Shown: positions 7,385-15,898 of the stretch, one piece after another | Numbering within the stretch: position 1 is the stretch's first letter | How the letters are laid out: each line of letters opens with the position of its first letter | Origin: Saccharopolyspora spinosa NRRL 18395 | Lineage (GTDB): Bacteria; Actinomycetota; Actinomycetes; Mycobacteriales; Pseudonocardiaceae | Direction of reading: 5' to 3' | Assembly (NCBI RefSeq): GCF_000194155.1 | Contig: NZ_GL877878.1 | Location: 1,051,118 to 1,115,117 of the forward strand | DNA: 64,000 nt | Program-made: the position numbers and the translations under genes | The notes under the pieces: model-generated | What the model was told of the DNA's origin: nothing | Seen by the model: the letters and a program-made list of their open reading frames with translations, nothing else | Databases searched by the model: none

Positions 7385-8362
7385 TTAGCTGCCCGACCCC
7401 CGTGTAAGGCGTCGACCAGGTGCGCGGCAGTCGTCGACGGACAACCGGGCGAGGCGCCGGGCCGTTGGCCAACGGACGTGGGTGACCCAACCGAGCTTCT
7501 CGAAGATCCGGATCAGCCACGCGGAGATGTCGATCTGGCCAGGTCGGACGCCGTGCCGAGCGCAGGTCGGGTCGGCGTGGTGCAGGTTGTGCCACGACTC
7601 GCCCATGCTCAGCAGGGCGAGCGGCCAGAAGTTGGCCGCTTTGTCGCGGCTGCGGAACGGGCGCTCCCCGAACATGTGGCAGATCGAGTTCACCGACCAG
7701 GTCACGTGGTGCAGGAAGGCGACGCGGACCAACCCGGCCCAGAAGAAGGACGTCGCGGCACCCCACCAGGTGCCGGTGATCAAGCCGCCGCACAACGCGG
7801 GCAGCGCGAACGTGGCCACGGTCAGCGGCCCGAACAACCGGTGCACCAGCCGGATGTCGGGGTCGGCCAGCAGATCGGGCGCGAACCGCTTCTGGTTCGT
7901 CAGATCCCGGTCGAAGATCCAGCCCATGTGCGCGTGCCAGAACCCCCGCGCCAACGCGACGGGAGACGTGCCGAACGCCCACGGCGAGTGCGGATCGCCC
8001 TCCCGGTCGGCGAACGCGTGGTGCCTGCGATGATCTGCGACCCAATGCAGGATCGGTCCCTGGACCGCCATGCTGCCCGCGACGGCGAGCGCGATGCGCA
8101 TCCAGCGCTTGGAGCGGAACGCGCCGTGCGTGAAGTAGCGGTGGTAGCCGACCGTCACGCCGAGGATGGTGAACACGTACCAGCCGGCGGCGAGCAGCGC
8201 ATCCCACCAGCGCAAGCCCCACCCCCACATCAGCGGCACAGCCGCGACCAAGGCAAGGAACGGCACGAGGATGAACGCGTAGACCGACAGGTGCGGGGCC
8301 AGCGGTCTGCGCCCGGCCAGCATCGGTTGGGGATTCGACTCGGACACGTCGCTGGCGACCAT
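7385..8362 (-). CDS. Acyl-CoA/fatty-acid desaturase (membrane diiron)
   Basis: A 325-residue membrane desaturase of the Delta9/stearoyl-CoA type. It would put a double bond into acyl chains using a diiron centre, O2 and an electron donor. The three histidine boxes are present: HRYFTH at 74-79, HRRHH at 111-115 and HNLHH at 258-262. Four hydrophobic helices lie around residues 25-70 and 175-215. ATG 8362 (MVASDVSESN) is chosen; GAGG lies 12 bases upstream, and the longer frame back to 8602 is not typical of the family. It likely tunes membrane fluidity. The 291 bp upstream hold no gene; I see no clear promoter there. Confidence 0.9.
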   Translation of the reverse strand: MVASDVSESNPQPMLAGRRPLAPHLSVYAFILVPFLALVAAVPLMWGWGLRWWDALLAAGWYVFTILGVTVGYHRYFTHGAFRSKRWMRIALAVAGSMAVQGPILHWVADHRRHHAFADREGDPHSPWAFGTSPVALARGFWHAHMGWIFDRDLTNQKRFAPDLLADPDIRLVHRLFGPLTVATFALPALCGGLITGTWWGAATSFFWAGLVRVAFLHHVTWSVNSICHMFGERPFRSRDKAANFWPLALLSMGESWHNLHHADPTCARHGVRPGQIDISAWLIRIFEKLGWVTHVRWPTARRLARLSVDDCRAPGRRLTRGSGS

Positions 8363-8653
8363 TGCAGCAGAAACCTCGAATCCGCCTAGTCGGAAGCTCC
8401 GCCACCACCGACCGGGAGGCAGCCGTTCACGCACCACACAACCGGCAAGGGGCACGAAGAGCAACGAACCGCCCGGCAAGCATTGGTGAACGCGAGTGAA
8501 GAGCTTGGTGTCGAGACACTGCCGCAGGTCGTGGGCGGCCCAGCGGCACGGTCCGGAGCTAGCCAGGTTCCCCTCATCAACGTGCGACAATGTACATCGC
8601 AATTTTGATGCAAGGGACCCTGTTGCGCTGGATGGCGAGACGCCGGCGCGGGA

Positions 8654-9868
8654 TCACGTCGCCTGCGAGGACCGCCTGGGGCTGAACCCGCTCGCTGCTG
8701 CCGTGAGCAGCAGCGCGGCCCCGAGGAAGTAGACGGCGGTGATGCCGAGCCAGTCGGCGAGCACGCCGCCCATGAGGAGGCTGACCAACCTGCCTGTTTG
8801 GAACAGCGCGTCGAATCCGGCGAAGACGCGACCTCGCGCTGCCTCGCCGGTGTGGGTTTGCACCAGGCTGGTGAAGGTTATGGTGCCAGCCGATGTGCTC
8901 AGGCCGTAGAACAGCAGCGCCGCAGCCGCCAACAGGGGCCACGTCGTCAGGGCCAGCAGCACGTCGACCAAGCCGCGAACGCCGTATGCACCGAAGACGA
9001 TGCCCGGCCGGACCGGGCCGCGCATGATCCGCGTCAGCAGGGCGGGGCCGGCGAGGGCACCGACGGCGATAGAGGCCAAGAGCCAGCCGAAACCCTGCGG
9101 TCCCAGACCGAGCCGTTCCCGGATCAGGACGACGAGCAGGGCGCTGGTCGCTCCGGCCGACAATGCGGCAAGCAACTGCGCCGTGGCCAGTGACCGCATC
9201 AGCCGGTCGGCGACGAGCAGCCGCACGCCGTCGAGGGCGTCGCGCGCCCAGCCCTGCGAGGTTGTGCCGACGCGGTGACCGGGAACCGCCAAGCCGGTGA
9301 GCAGCATGGCGCTGATGGCGAACGATGCGGCGTTGACCCAGAACGCGGCGGCGTAACCGGCCACGGCGGCGAGTGCGCCGGCCAGCGGTGCGAGCGCTAT
9401 CTGGGCGACGATCGCAGTGGTCCAGATGCCGGAGTTGGCGGCAACGAGTTCGCGTTCGCCGACCAGTGCCGGTAGCAGGCTGTTGGCTGCGGGGTTGAAG
9501 AACACCGTGGCAGCCGAGAGCGCGAACGCGATCGCATAGACCGCTCCCAGGTGAGTACCGACCAGAGGCAGCAACGCGGCGAGGGTCATGCGGACGAGGT
9601 CGGCTGCGATCATGATGCGGCGTCGGGGCAGGCGATCGACCACGACGCCGGCCACGGGCGCGAACAGCAGCACTGGCACGACGTCGGCGATCACCACTCC
9701 CGCCACGCCCAGACCCGAGCCCGTGCGGTCCAGGACCAGCAGGAGCAGCGTCACCCCGGCCAGGATGTCCCCGGCGCGCGAGATCACCGCAGCGCCCCAC
9801 CACCTCCGGTAGATGGGCCGCCCGAGCAACTCCCGCACCGTGATCCGGCCCGGTTCTGCCGCTGGCAC
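8654..9868 (-). CDS. MFS exporter (EntS-like group)
   Basis: A 404-residue major facilitator protein with about 12 hydrophobic helices. The loop between helices 2 and 3 reads GVVVDRLPRRRIMI, the family D-R-x-x-R-R signature. It fits the MFS_3/enterobactin-exporter-like group, whose members export peptides, siderophores or drugs. It lies 121 bp downstream of the PqqD gene and on the same strand as two small peptide genes. Export of the product of that locus is the simplest inference, though a general drug efflux role is equally allowed by sequence. Confidence 0.85.
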   Translation of the reverse strand: MPAAEPGRITVRELLGRPIYRRWWGAAVISRAGDILAGVTLLLLVLDRTGSGLGVAGVVIADVVPVLLFAPVAGVVVDRLPRRRIMIAADLVRMTLAALLPLVGTHLGAVYAIAFALSAATVFFNPAANSLLPALVGERELVAANSGIWTTAIVAQIALAPLAGALAAVAGYAAAFWVNAASFAISAMLLTGLAVPGHRVGTTSQGWARDALDGVRLLVADRLMRSLATAQLLAALSAGATSALLVVLIRERLGLGPQGFGWLLASIAVGALAGPALLTRIMRGPVRPGIVFGAYGVRGLVDVLLALTTWPLLAAAALLFYGLSTSAGTITFTSLVQTHTGEAARGRVFAGFDALFQTGRLVSLLMGGVLADWLGITAVYFLGAALLLTAAASGFSPRRSSQAT

Positions 9869-9989
9869 AGATGTCCTCCCGCAGCTTCCCGACGGTGTGA
9901 GGGCAGGACCTGTTGTTCAGTAGGCCGGGTTGAGCGGGTTGGGGCAGCAGGGGCAGCGGGCACGCGCATGGGCCCGCGGCCCGGACGGA

Positions 9990-10271
9990 TCAGTCACCGT
10001 CGAGTTCCACCCACCGCTTGGCGACGAGGCGGGCGAGGAAGTTCGCCACGTCGTCGTCGGCCACGTGGTCGTAGCGGTCGCGCAGCTTCTCCACGATCTC
10101 GGCGACCGTGCGCCGTCCGTCGCACAGGTGCAGGGTGGTCGCGCCGGTCAGGTTCAGCACCGTCGCAGCTTCGGGCACCTGCAGCATGTACTGCTTCCGC
10201 GCCCGGTCGAAGCCCAAGCGCACGTGCGAGGCCAATTTTGGCTGGCTCGATGGTTGTAGTGCTGTGCTCAT
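9990..10271 (-). CDS. pqqD: PqqD-family peptide chaperone (RiPP recognition element)
   Basis: A 93-residue PqqD-type protein. PqqD binds the PqqA leader peptide and presents it to the radical-SAM enzyme PqqE; the same fold is the RiPP recognition element. The family pattern is clear: HVRLGFDRARKQYMLQVPEAA forms the three-strand part, VLNLTGATTLHLCDGRRTVAEIV matches the L..CDG.RTV.EIV signature, and the rest is the C-terminal helix pair. It follows the PqqA-like peptide gene after a 33-bp hairpin. No pqqB, pqqC or pqqE gene lies in this window, so its partner enzyme must be elsewhere. Confidence 0.85.
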   Translation of the reverse strand: MSTALQPSSQPKLASHVRLGFDRARKQYMLQVPEAATVLNLTGATTLHLCDGRRTVAEIVEKLRDRYDHVADDDVANFLARLVAKRWVELDGD

Positions 10272-10423
10272 CGCCGTCTCAGTTCACTCGGTCCGGAAAG
10301 CTCGGTCTGCGGACCTGCGTCAGCGAGCAGGTTTCTCGAGGTGGTCTGCTCGTCGACGCAGGGGCCATTGCTGGTGTTCGGTGCTCGCTGGATATCGGCA
10401 AGGCCGGGCCGGAGTTCTCGCGA

Positions 10424-10456
10424 CATGGGCGCCGGCCTCCGCGACCGGCGCCCATG
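10424..10456 (-). terminator. Hairpin between the pqqA-like and pqqD genes
   Basis: A perfect 12-bp stem (10424-10435 with 10445-10456) encloses a 9-nt loop. It lies 31 bp after the PqqA-like stop codon on the minus strand and has no U tract. It could act as a partial terminator or a 3' stabiliser, giving more peptide mRNA than pqqD mRNA. Confidence 0.65.
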
Positions 10457-10486
10457 TGCGAGCGCTGTCGGTGCTCCCGACCGCCG

Positions 10487-10624
10487 CTAGTCCTCCATCC
10501 GCGAGACGTACATCGTCACTTCGGACGCGCACGCGAGTTCTTCGAAGTCCGGGGCTTCCCAGTGGACTTCCTCGAACTTCGGGGGCTCCCATTCAAGGGT
10601 CGTCCGAGTGGTATCGGAATCCAT
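10487..10624 (-). CDS. pqqA: PqqA-like precursor peptide
   Basis: A 45-residue acidic peptide gene with GGAGG 8-9 bases before ATG 10624. Near the C-terminus it has EVTMY (Glu35 to Tyr39). This is the PqqA motif in which PqqE joins glutamate to tyrosine on the way to pyrroloquinoline quinone, and the two residues keep the required spacing. Upstream the leader has an internal repeat, EWEPPKFEEV followed by HWEAPDFEEL, and is longer than the 23-30 residues usual in Gram-negatives. The peptide ends SRMED. It is followed by hairpin, pqqD and an MFS gene. It could be a true PQQ precursor with the other genes elsewhere, or the precursor of a related peptide. Confidence 0.8.
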   Translation of the reverse strand: MDSDTTRTTLEWEPPKFEEVHWEAPDFEELACASEVTMYVSRMED

Positions 10625-10664
10625 GATCGGCACCTCCGCGTTGCGGACTTCACCGTCTTGCAGG

Positions 10665-10696
10665 GGAGCTTCCGCCTGCGGGCAGGCGGAAGCTCC
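10665..10696 (-). terminator. Strong hairpin after the Trp/Gly-rich peptide gene
   Basis: A perfect 15-bp stem (10665-10679 with 10682-10696) with a very short loop lies 40 bp downstream of the Trp/Gly-rich peptide frame and 41 bp upstream of the PqqA-like start, read on the minus strand. It is a likely intrinsic terminator or attenuator. PqqA-like expression would then depend on read-through or its own promoter. Confidence 0.7.
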
Positions 10697-10735
10697 GCGG
10701 TTGATAAAGGCCGGTTTGCGGGCTGAAAGCTCTTG

Positions 10736-10891
10736 CTAGTCGGATGAGATTGGTGGTGTCAGGGCGCGATCAGCAGCCCCAGCCGCCCCAACCCCAGCCG
10801 CCCCAGCCCCAGCCGCCCCAGCCGCGCCCCAGCCTCCGCCGCGGCCGCCCCAGCCGCCGCCGCGGGAGCTGAAAATCGTGCTGATCTTCAT
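10736..10891 (-). CDS. Gly/Trp-rich small peptide, possibly frameshifted precursor
   Basis: ATG 10891 with GAGGG 7 bases upstream opens MKISTIFSSRGGGWGGRGGG and ends as a 51-residue peptide at 10736. In that frame the second half is Ala/Gly-rich. In the next frame the same bases encode a regular Trp-Gly repeat (RGWGGWGWGGWGWGGWGC) ending at a TGA at 10770. A single base change in length near 10823-10830, within slippage-prone repeats, would join the leader to the Trp-Gly repeat and give a peptide of about 40 residues ending in cysteine. The gene precedes the PqqA-like gene. Function unknown; a ribosomally made, modified peptide is a possibility. Confidence 0.5.
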   Translation of the reverse strand: MKISTIFSSRGGGWGGRGGGWGAAGAAGAGAAGVGAAGAADRALTPPISSD

Positions 10892-11560
10892 CGTGATCCC
10901 TCATCTTTTCAGAAGGGTTCAACGATTTTCGTTGGACCTTCGGATGTTGCTTTGCAACCAACAACGCCGGTGTCGTTCCGAAAAGCGTCAGCCCGGGATG
11001 GTCGGGAATGTGCACTCAGCCGGAATCGGTTGACCCGAACAGCCGTGTCACCGACTGCTCTGCGTGGTGTTGCACTTGCAACTTTAGAGTTAAAGGGTGG
11101 TCTCAACAGGGGACTTTCGTCCTCAGCACGATCTGTAGCCCCTTTGGTTGCGCTACGTATTCAGGTGTCGTGCCGAGGCGGCCGGTTCAGGCTTACCGCA
11201 ACTCTGCGGCGGAAGCCAACGTGCTGGTCGCGAAATCGCGTGCTAGGAGAATCCACTTGCTATGAGAATCCACCGTGGAATGCGCTCGCGGGATCTGCGC
11301 GCGATTTCCAGCTGTCGGCGGCACCTGCGCGCGACCGGCGGCGTCGATCACCACCATGCTCCTAGCCCGGCTTTCGTGCTTGACGGGTAAGAGCTTGGGC
11401 AACGGCGCTGACCGCTCGCTGACCGCTCGCTGACCGCTCGCTGACCGCTCGCTGAAGGGCCGCTGACGGGTGCTTTTCAGGGTCGGGCGGCGGGCGCTGC
11501 GCGGTAATGTGGACGCCGCGCAGTGCCCGCGCGCGTGGGACGAAGGGACCGCGAACGACC
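10892..11560. other. Gene-poor interval upstream of the peptide operon
   Basis: About 670 bp between the divergent peptide operon and the MBL-fold gene. I find no convincing protein. The stretch 10920-11110 is richer in A and T than its surroundings and is the likely place for the promoter of the minus-strand peptide genes. A tandem 11-bp repeat lies at 11406-11455. Confidence 0.5.
11406..11455. repeat. 11-bp tandem repeat, 4.5 copies
   Basis: Four perfect copies of CGCTGACCGCT run head to tail from 11406 to 11449, followed by a half copy. They end about 105 bp before the start of the MBL-fold gene. The spacing is one helical turn, so a protein bound to each copy would face the same side of the DNA. 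Slippage-made minisatellite is the alternative. Confidence 0.85.
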
Positions 11561-12370
11561 ATGACCGCCTCGATGATGCCGATCTGCGCCACCTGCGGCA
11601 TGCAGTACGCCCGACCGCGGCCGGACTGCCCGGTTTGCGAGGACGAGCGCCAGTACGTGCCGCCGGGCGGTCAGCAGTGGACGGACCTCGCGAGCGTGCG
11701 CTCCGACGAGCGCACCGCGCTGATCCGCGAACAGGGCGAGGTGCTCGGGATCGGCTGCGAGCCGCGGTTCGCCATCGGCCAGCGCGCGCTGCTGCTGCGC
11801 ACCGACGCAGGCAACGTGCTCTGGGACTGCGTGTCCTATTTGGATGATGAAATCATCAGCACCATCAACGATCTCGGCGGCCTGATCGGCATCGCGATCA
11901 GCCACCCGCACTACTACACCACGATGGTGGAGTGGGCCCGCGCCTTCGACGTACCGGTGCACCTGCACGCCAACGACCAGCAGTGGATCGGCCGCCCGGA
12001 CCCCTCGATCCGGCTGTGGGAGGGCACGACCAGCGAGCTCGCGCCCGGCCTGACGCTGATCAACCTCGGTGTGCACTTCGCAGGCGGCACGGTGCTGCAC
12101 TGGGACCGCGGCGACGGGGCGCTGTTCACCGGCGACATCGTGCAGGTCATCCCCGATCGCACGCACGTGGCCTTCATGTACAGCTACCCGAACCTGATCC
12201 CGGAACGCCCCAGCGTCGTCCGCCGCGCCGCGCAGCTGCTCGAGCCCTACCGCTTCGACGCGCTCTACGGGGCCTGGTGGGATGCGGTGATCCCCACCGA
12301 CGCGCACGGCATCGTCCAGCGCTCCGCCGCCCGCTACCTCCGCTACGCCCTGGACGACGTCGAGAGCTGA
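11561..12370 (+). CDS. MBL-fold metallohydrolase-like protein with N-terminal zinc ribbon
   Basis: A 269-residue protein. The first 30 residues hold two CxxC pairs (CATC and CPVC), a likely zinc ribbon. The rest is a metallo-beta-lactamase fold: GNVLWDC, the metal-site region SHPHYYTTM, a later HLHAND, the H-bearing segment LGVHFAGGTVLHW, and FTGDIVQVIPDRTHVAFMYS. The usual HxHxDH motif is altered to HPHYY, so metal binding or activity may differ from glyoxalase II. The substrate is unknown. ATG 11561 is chosen; ATG 11573/11576 would drop four or five residues. It converges with the archease gene with only 5 bp between the stop codons. Confidence 0.8.
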   Translation: MTASMMPICATCGMQYARPRPDCPVCEDERQYVPPGGQQWTDLASVRSDERTALIREQGEVLGIGCEPRFAIGQRALLLRTDAGNVLWDCVSYLDDEIISTINDLGGLIGIAISHPHYYTTMVEWARAFDVPVHLHANDQQWIGRPDPSIRLWEGTTSELAPGLTLINLGVHFAGGTVLHWDRGDGALFTGDIVQVIPDRTHVAFMYSYPNLIPERPSVVRRAAQLLEPYRFDALYGAWWDAVIPTDAHGIVQRSAARYLRYALDDVES

Positions 12371-12375
12371 GCGGC

Positions 12376-12786
12376 TCAGACGTCGATGGTCGCAGCGCAG
12401 TGCCAGCCGCGAGGGTCGTGCTCGATCTGAAGTTCGTTCAGCGAAACGGCTTTGGGGGCGGCACCGATGATCTCGGCGCGTGCCACCGCGACGTTGGCGA
12501 GTTCCAGCGCGATGCCGGTGGCGCGCGGCCGGACGCGGATGCCCAGCGGTACGGTGCCTTCCGCGTCCAGCAGGTAGATGATCTCGTCGAGCACCGCGAG
12601 TAGGAGTTGCTCGTCGGTGCCGTCGAATTCGGCGGTTCTGGTGCTTTCCGCCTCCTCCACCGCGACCTCGGCGAAGGCGGCCACCAACGCGCGGGCCGCT
12701 TCCGTCAGGCATTGCTCGCGCGTCGAACCCCACGCCTCGAACCGGATGTCGGCGGTGTGCGGCAGGAAGCGGAACCCGCCGCTCAC
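12376..12786 (-). CDS. Archease
   Basis: A 136-residue archease (MTH1598/TM1083 family), the protein cofactor that helps RtcB form its guanylated intermediate and turn over. Family marks are FRFLPHTADIRFEAWG at the N-terminus with the conserved aspartate, LLLAVLDEIIYLLDAEG in the middle, and the C-terminal H-D segment ending IDV. The gene follows rtcB on the same strand, 24 bp after its stop, so the two form an operon. Together they form an RNA ligation unit for ends with 2',3'-cyclic phosphate or 3'-phosphate. Confidence 0.92.
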   Translation of the reverse strand: MSGGFRFLPHTADIRFEAWGSTREQCLTEAARALVAAFAEVAVEEAESTRTAEFDGTDEQLLLAVLDEIIYLLDAEGTVPLGIRVRPRATGIALELANVAVARAEIIGAAPKAVSLNELQIEHDPRGWHCAATIDV

Positions 12787-12810
12787 CCCTTCACCAGCGG
12801 ACCCCGCCGC

Positions 12811-14223
12811 TCACCCCTTCACCACACCCAGCGGCACGAGCCTGGCGATGCGGCGGCACAGCCCGGCTCCTTCGGCGACGGCGACGACGGCGTCGACGTC
12901 CTTGTAGGCGGTCGGCGCCTCCTCGGCGAGCCCGCGAGCGGAACTGCCGCGGACGACGATGCCGTCGTGCTCCAGGTCCCGGCGCAGGCGGCGGGGATCC
13001 GTCGTGCGGATCGCCTGGTGCCGGCTCTGCGTGCGTCCGGCACCGTGGCACGTCGAAAAGAACGCATCACCGGTCGGCACGCCGGTGAGCACATAGGACG
13101 CCGTGCCCATCGAACCGGGGATCAGCACCGGCTGCCCTGCTGCCCGCAGGCCCGGCGGCAGTTCCGGGTGCCCGGGCGGCAGCGCGCGCGTGGCTCCCTT
13201 GCGGTGCACGCACAGCGTTCGCCGCTGGCCCTCCACCTCGTGCGTCTCGATCTTGGCGAGGTTGTGCGAGATGTCGTAGACGAGGTCGAGCCCGCAGCCG
13301 GTCGCCTTCCGCAGCACCTCGCCGGCGGCGACGCCGAGTACGTGGCGATTCGCGCGAGCGTAATTCGCCGCTGCGGCCATCGCGCCGAGGTAAGCGCGAC
13401 CCGCCGGCGAATCGACCGGCGTGCACGCCAACTGACGATCCGGGACGGTCAGGCCGTAATCGGCCATGCTCTCGTCCATGCTGCGCACGTGGTCGGTGCA
13501 GATCTGGTGGCCGAGCCCACGGGAACCGCAGTGGATCATCACGCACAGCTGGTCGAGGCGGAGCCCGAAGGCCCCGGCGACGCCCTCGTCGTAGATCTCG
13601 GCGACCGCCTGGACCTCCAGGAAGTGGTTGCCGGACCCGAGGCTGCCGACCTGCCCGAGCCCCCGGTCCCGCGCGCGGGCGCTGACCCGACCCGGCTCCG
13701 CGTCGGCCACCGCGCCGCCGTCCTCGCAGCGCTCCAGGTCGCGTGGCGTGCCGCGCCCGCGCGCGACGGCGTAGTGGCACCCCTCTTCCAGCAACCGGTC
13801 GAGGCCCTCGCGGTGCAGCTCCCACACCGCGCCCCGGCCCGCCCCGCGCGGCGTGGCCCGGCTGAGTCCGTCCATGATCCGCTCGGCGACTCGGTGGAAG
13901 TCCGACCGGTCCAGCTCGGCGGCCAGCAGCCGCACCCCGCAGGAGATGTCGAACCCGACGCCACCCGGTGAAACGACGCCGCCGGCGCGGATGTCGGTGG
14001 CCGCGACGCCGCCGATCGGGAATCCGTAGCCCCAGTGCATGTCCGGCATGGCGTACGACGCGCCGACGATGCCGGGCAGGGCGGCGACGTTGACGACCTG
14101 CTCGAGCGCGCCGTCGCCCTTCGGCGGTAGGAGTCGCCGCGACGCGAATACCACCCCCGGCACGCGCATCGCGCCGTGTTGTTCGATCCGGAACCGGTAC
14201 GGTGTTTCCTCGACGAGCTCCAC
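12811..14223 (-). CDS. rtcB: RNA ligase RtcB
   Basis: GTP- and Mn2+-dependent RNA ligase, 470 residues from GTG 14223. It joins RNA 3'-phosphate or cyclic phosphate ends to 5'-OH ends. Conserved elements in order: [13 protein letters not shown] at 60-72, [12 protein letters not shown] with metal ligands Asp92 and Cys95, GSGNHFLE with His200, [10 protein letters not shown] at 231-240, and CHGAGR with His393 as the nucleophile that takes GMP. The frame extends upstream to 14310, but family members start near [11 protein letters not shown]. Archease follows. No RtcR-type sigma54 regulator is nearby, so control differs from E. coli. Confidence 0.93.
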   Translation of the reverse strand: MELVEETPYRFRIEQHGAMRVPGVVFASRRLLPPKGDGALEQVVNVAALPGIVGASYAMPDMHWGYGFPIGGVAATDIRAGGVVSPGGVGFDISCGVRLLAAELDRSDFHRVAERIMDGLSRATPRGAGRGAVWELHREGLDRLLEEGCHYAVARGRGTPRDLERCEDGGAVADAEPGRVSARARDRGLGQVGSLGSGNHFLEVQAVAEIYDEGVAGAFGLRLDQLCVMIHCGSRGLGHQICTDHVRSMDESMADYGLTVPDRQLACTPVDSPAGRAYLGAMAAAANYARANRHVLGVAAGEVLRKATGCGLDLVYDISHNLAKIETHEVEGQRRTLCVHRKGATRALPPGHPELPPGLRAAGQPVLIPGSMGTASYVLTGVPTGDAFFSTCHGAGRTQSRHQAIRTTDPRRLRRDLEHDGIVVRGSSARGLAEEAPTAYKDVDAVVAVAEGAGLCRRIARLVPLGVVKG

Positions 14224-14350
14224 CCCGGACCTCCCGCGTTCCTCCGCCCCGGCAGTACCCACCGGGGCCCGGCCCGACACGCGCCCGGTTACGGCACCGG
14301 TTCGCTTCAACCGCGTTGGCGACGAGATCGGGTGACCCCGCGGCGCGTGC

Positions 14351-15700
14351 TCACCCTCGGTTTGATGGCTTGGCGGGCTCGTCCTCCTCGCGGGGGAGTG
14401 GGGGAGCGGACGCCGGGTCGGCGAGGGTGGCTCGGGCCCGGTCGCGGTCCAGCGCGCCGTCCCACTTGGACACGATGAACGTCGCCACGCAGTTGCCCAG
14501 CAGGTTGGTGACGACCCGCATGGTGTCCATGATCCGGTCCGCGCCGAGCATCAGCGCGACCGCGGCGACCGGTATGACGCCGACCGCGGACGCCGTCGCC
14601 GACAGGGCGATGAACGCCGAGCCGGGGACTCCGGCCATGCCCTTGGAGGTGAGGATCAGCACCAGCACCACGGTGATCTGCTGCCCTAGGGTGAGGTCCA
14701 CGCCGACGGCCTGAGCCATGAACAGCGTCGCCAGCGACAGGTAGATCGACGCGCCGTCGAGGTTGAACGAGTACCCGGTCGGAATGACCAGCCCGACCGC
14801 CTCCTTGCGGCATCCCGCGCGTTCCAGCTTCTCCATGATCCGCGGCATCACGACCTCGCTGGACGCGGTGCCCACGGCCAGCGCGAACTCCTCGCGCGTA
14901 TAGCGCAGGAACCGTAGGAGGCTCAGCCCGGTGAACGCCTTGAGCAGCATGCTGAGCACGATGCAGAACAGCAGCGCGGCGCCGTAGCAGGCGCCGATGA
15001 GGGTGGCGTAGGTGCCCAGCGAAGACAGCCCGTACTGGCCGATGAGGTAGGCCATCGAACCGAACACCGCGATCGGGGCCAGCCGCATCACGTAGCCGAT
15101 GATCTTGAAGATGATCTCGCCGGTCTGCTCGATGAAGGCGAAGACCTGCGGCGCGCGCCCGATGCCGATGTGCAGCAGCCCGGCCGCGAACAGAACCGCC
15201 AGCAGCAGCACCTGCAGCAGTTCGTTGTCGGCGAAGGCCGCCACCGCGCTTTCCGGGATCATGTGCAGCACGAACTGAGCCGGGCCGGGCATCTGCTCGC
15301 CGTGGGTCTTGGCGGTCACGCCGGAGGCGTCCAGCGTCGCCGGGTCGACGTTGAGCCCTGCGCCGGGCTGGATGACGTTCCCGGCGATGAGGCCGAGTGC
15401 GAGGGCGGCGGTGGTGACGACCTCGAAGTAGATCAGCGCCTTGAGCCCGATCCGCCCGACCGACCGCATGTCGCCGGCCTTGGCGATGCCGACCACGACT
15501 ACGCAGAAGATCAGCGGCGCGATCACCATCTTGATCAGCCGGATGAACCCGTCGCCGATCGGCTTGAGGGCACCGCCGAAGTCGGGCCAGAAGTGCCCGA
15601 CGGCGATGCCGAGGACTGCCGCGATGAGGACCTGGACGAACAGCGAAGACAGCACCCTTGACACGCGGCCGCGCTGGACCGGCGACGTCGGCTGAGCCAT
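14351..15700 (-). CDS. dctA: C4-dicarboxylate:cation symporter DctA
   Basis: A 449-residue member of the DAACS family, which takes up succinate, fumarate and malate (or glutamate) with Na+ or H+. About eight helices plus two re-entrant loops are visible. Signature regions are [38 protein letters not shown] (serine-rich hairpin), [16 protein letters not shown] and [20 protein letters not shown], all conserved in DctA/GltP. The C-terminal tail is hydrophilic. The gene is alone in its orientation with a candidate promoter about 70 bp upstream; no DctBD two-component pair is seen. Confidence 0.93.
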   Translation of the reverse strand: MAQPTSPVQRGRVSRVLSSLFVQVLIAAVLGIAVGHFWPDFGGALKPIGDGFIRLIKMVIAPLIFCVVVVGIAKAGDMRSVGRIGLKALIYFEVVTTAALALGLIAGNVIQPGAGLNVDPATLDASGVTAKTHGEQMPGPAQFVLHMIPESAVAAFADNELLQVLLLAVLFAAGLLHIGIGRAPQVFAFIEQTGEIIFKIIGYVMRLAPIAVFGSMAYLIGQYGLSSLGTYATLIGACYGAALLFCIVLSMLLKAFTGLSLLRFLRYTREEFALAVGTASSEVVMPRIMEKLERAGCRKEAVGLVIPTGYSFNLDGASIYLSLATLFMAQAVGVDLTLGQQITVVLVLILTSKGMAGVPGSAFIALSATASAVGVIPVAAVALMLGADRIMDTMRVVTNLLGNCVATFIVSKWDGALDRDRARATLADPASAPPLPREEDEPAKPSNRG

Positions 15701-15765
15701 GTCGGTCTCCGATTTTCTTATTGTGGAAGTATACTTTTGAAGTTGTCTCCTGTGGCTGGTCCGGG

Positions 15766-15794
15766 AGTTTGCGTGCTGCCGGGATCCGCGTCAA
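15766..15794 (-). promoter_or_regulatory. Candidate promoter of dctA
   Basis: Read on the minus strand, TTGACG (15794-15789) is followed after 17 bases by CAAACT (15771-15766), about 65 bp before the dctA start codon. The -35 box and spacing are good; the -10 box is weak. A GGAGA ribosome site precedes the ATG. Confidence 0.4.
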
Positions 15795-15898
15795 GGGAAC
15801 GAATGTGAGCGCGATTCCGAGTTTCCTTCGGGGCGGCTTTGAGCTGCGGTTTCGGCGTTGCCGCCATGCCTGACTGGAGTGAATCCGGATTGGTTACA

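Noticed and set aside
8654-9868. Siderophore exporter linked to the iron box at 1.3 kb
   Set aside because: EntS-like similarity alone is weak; no iron box is near this gene and its closest neighbours are the PqqA/PqqD genes.
10770-11015. 81-codon minus-strand frame containing the Trp-Gly repeat with a long N-terminal part
   Set aside because: Its N-terminal part lacks a ribosome site and overlaps the real SD-led start at 10891; the repeat is better joined to that start by a one-base shift.
11406-11455. CRISPR array
   Set aside because: The 11-bp units are contiguous with no spacers; it is a simple tandem repeat.
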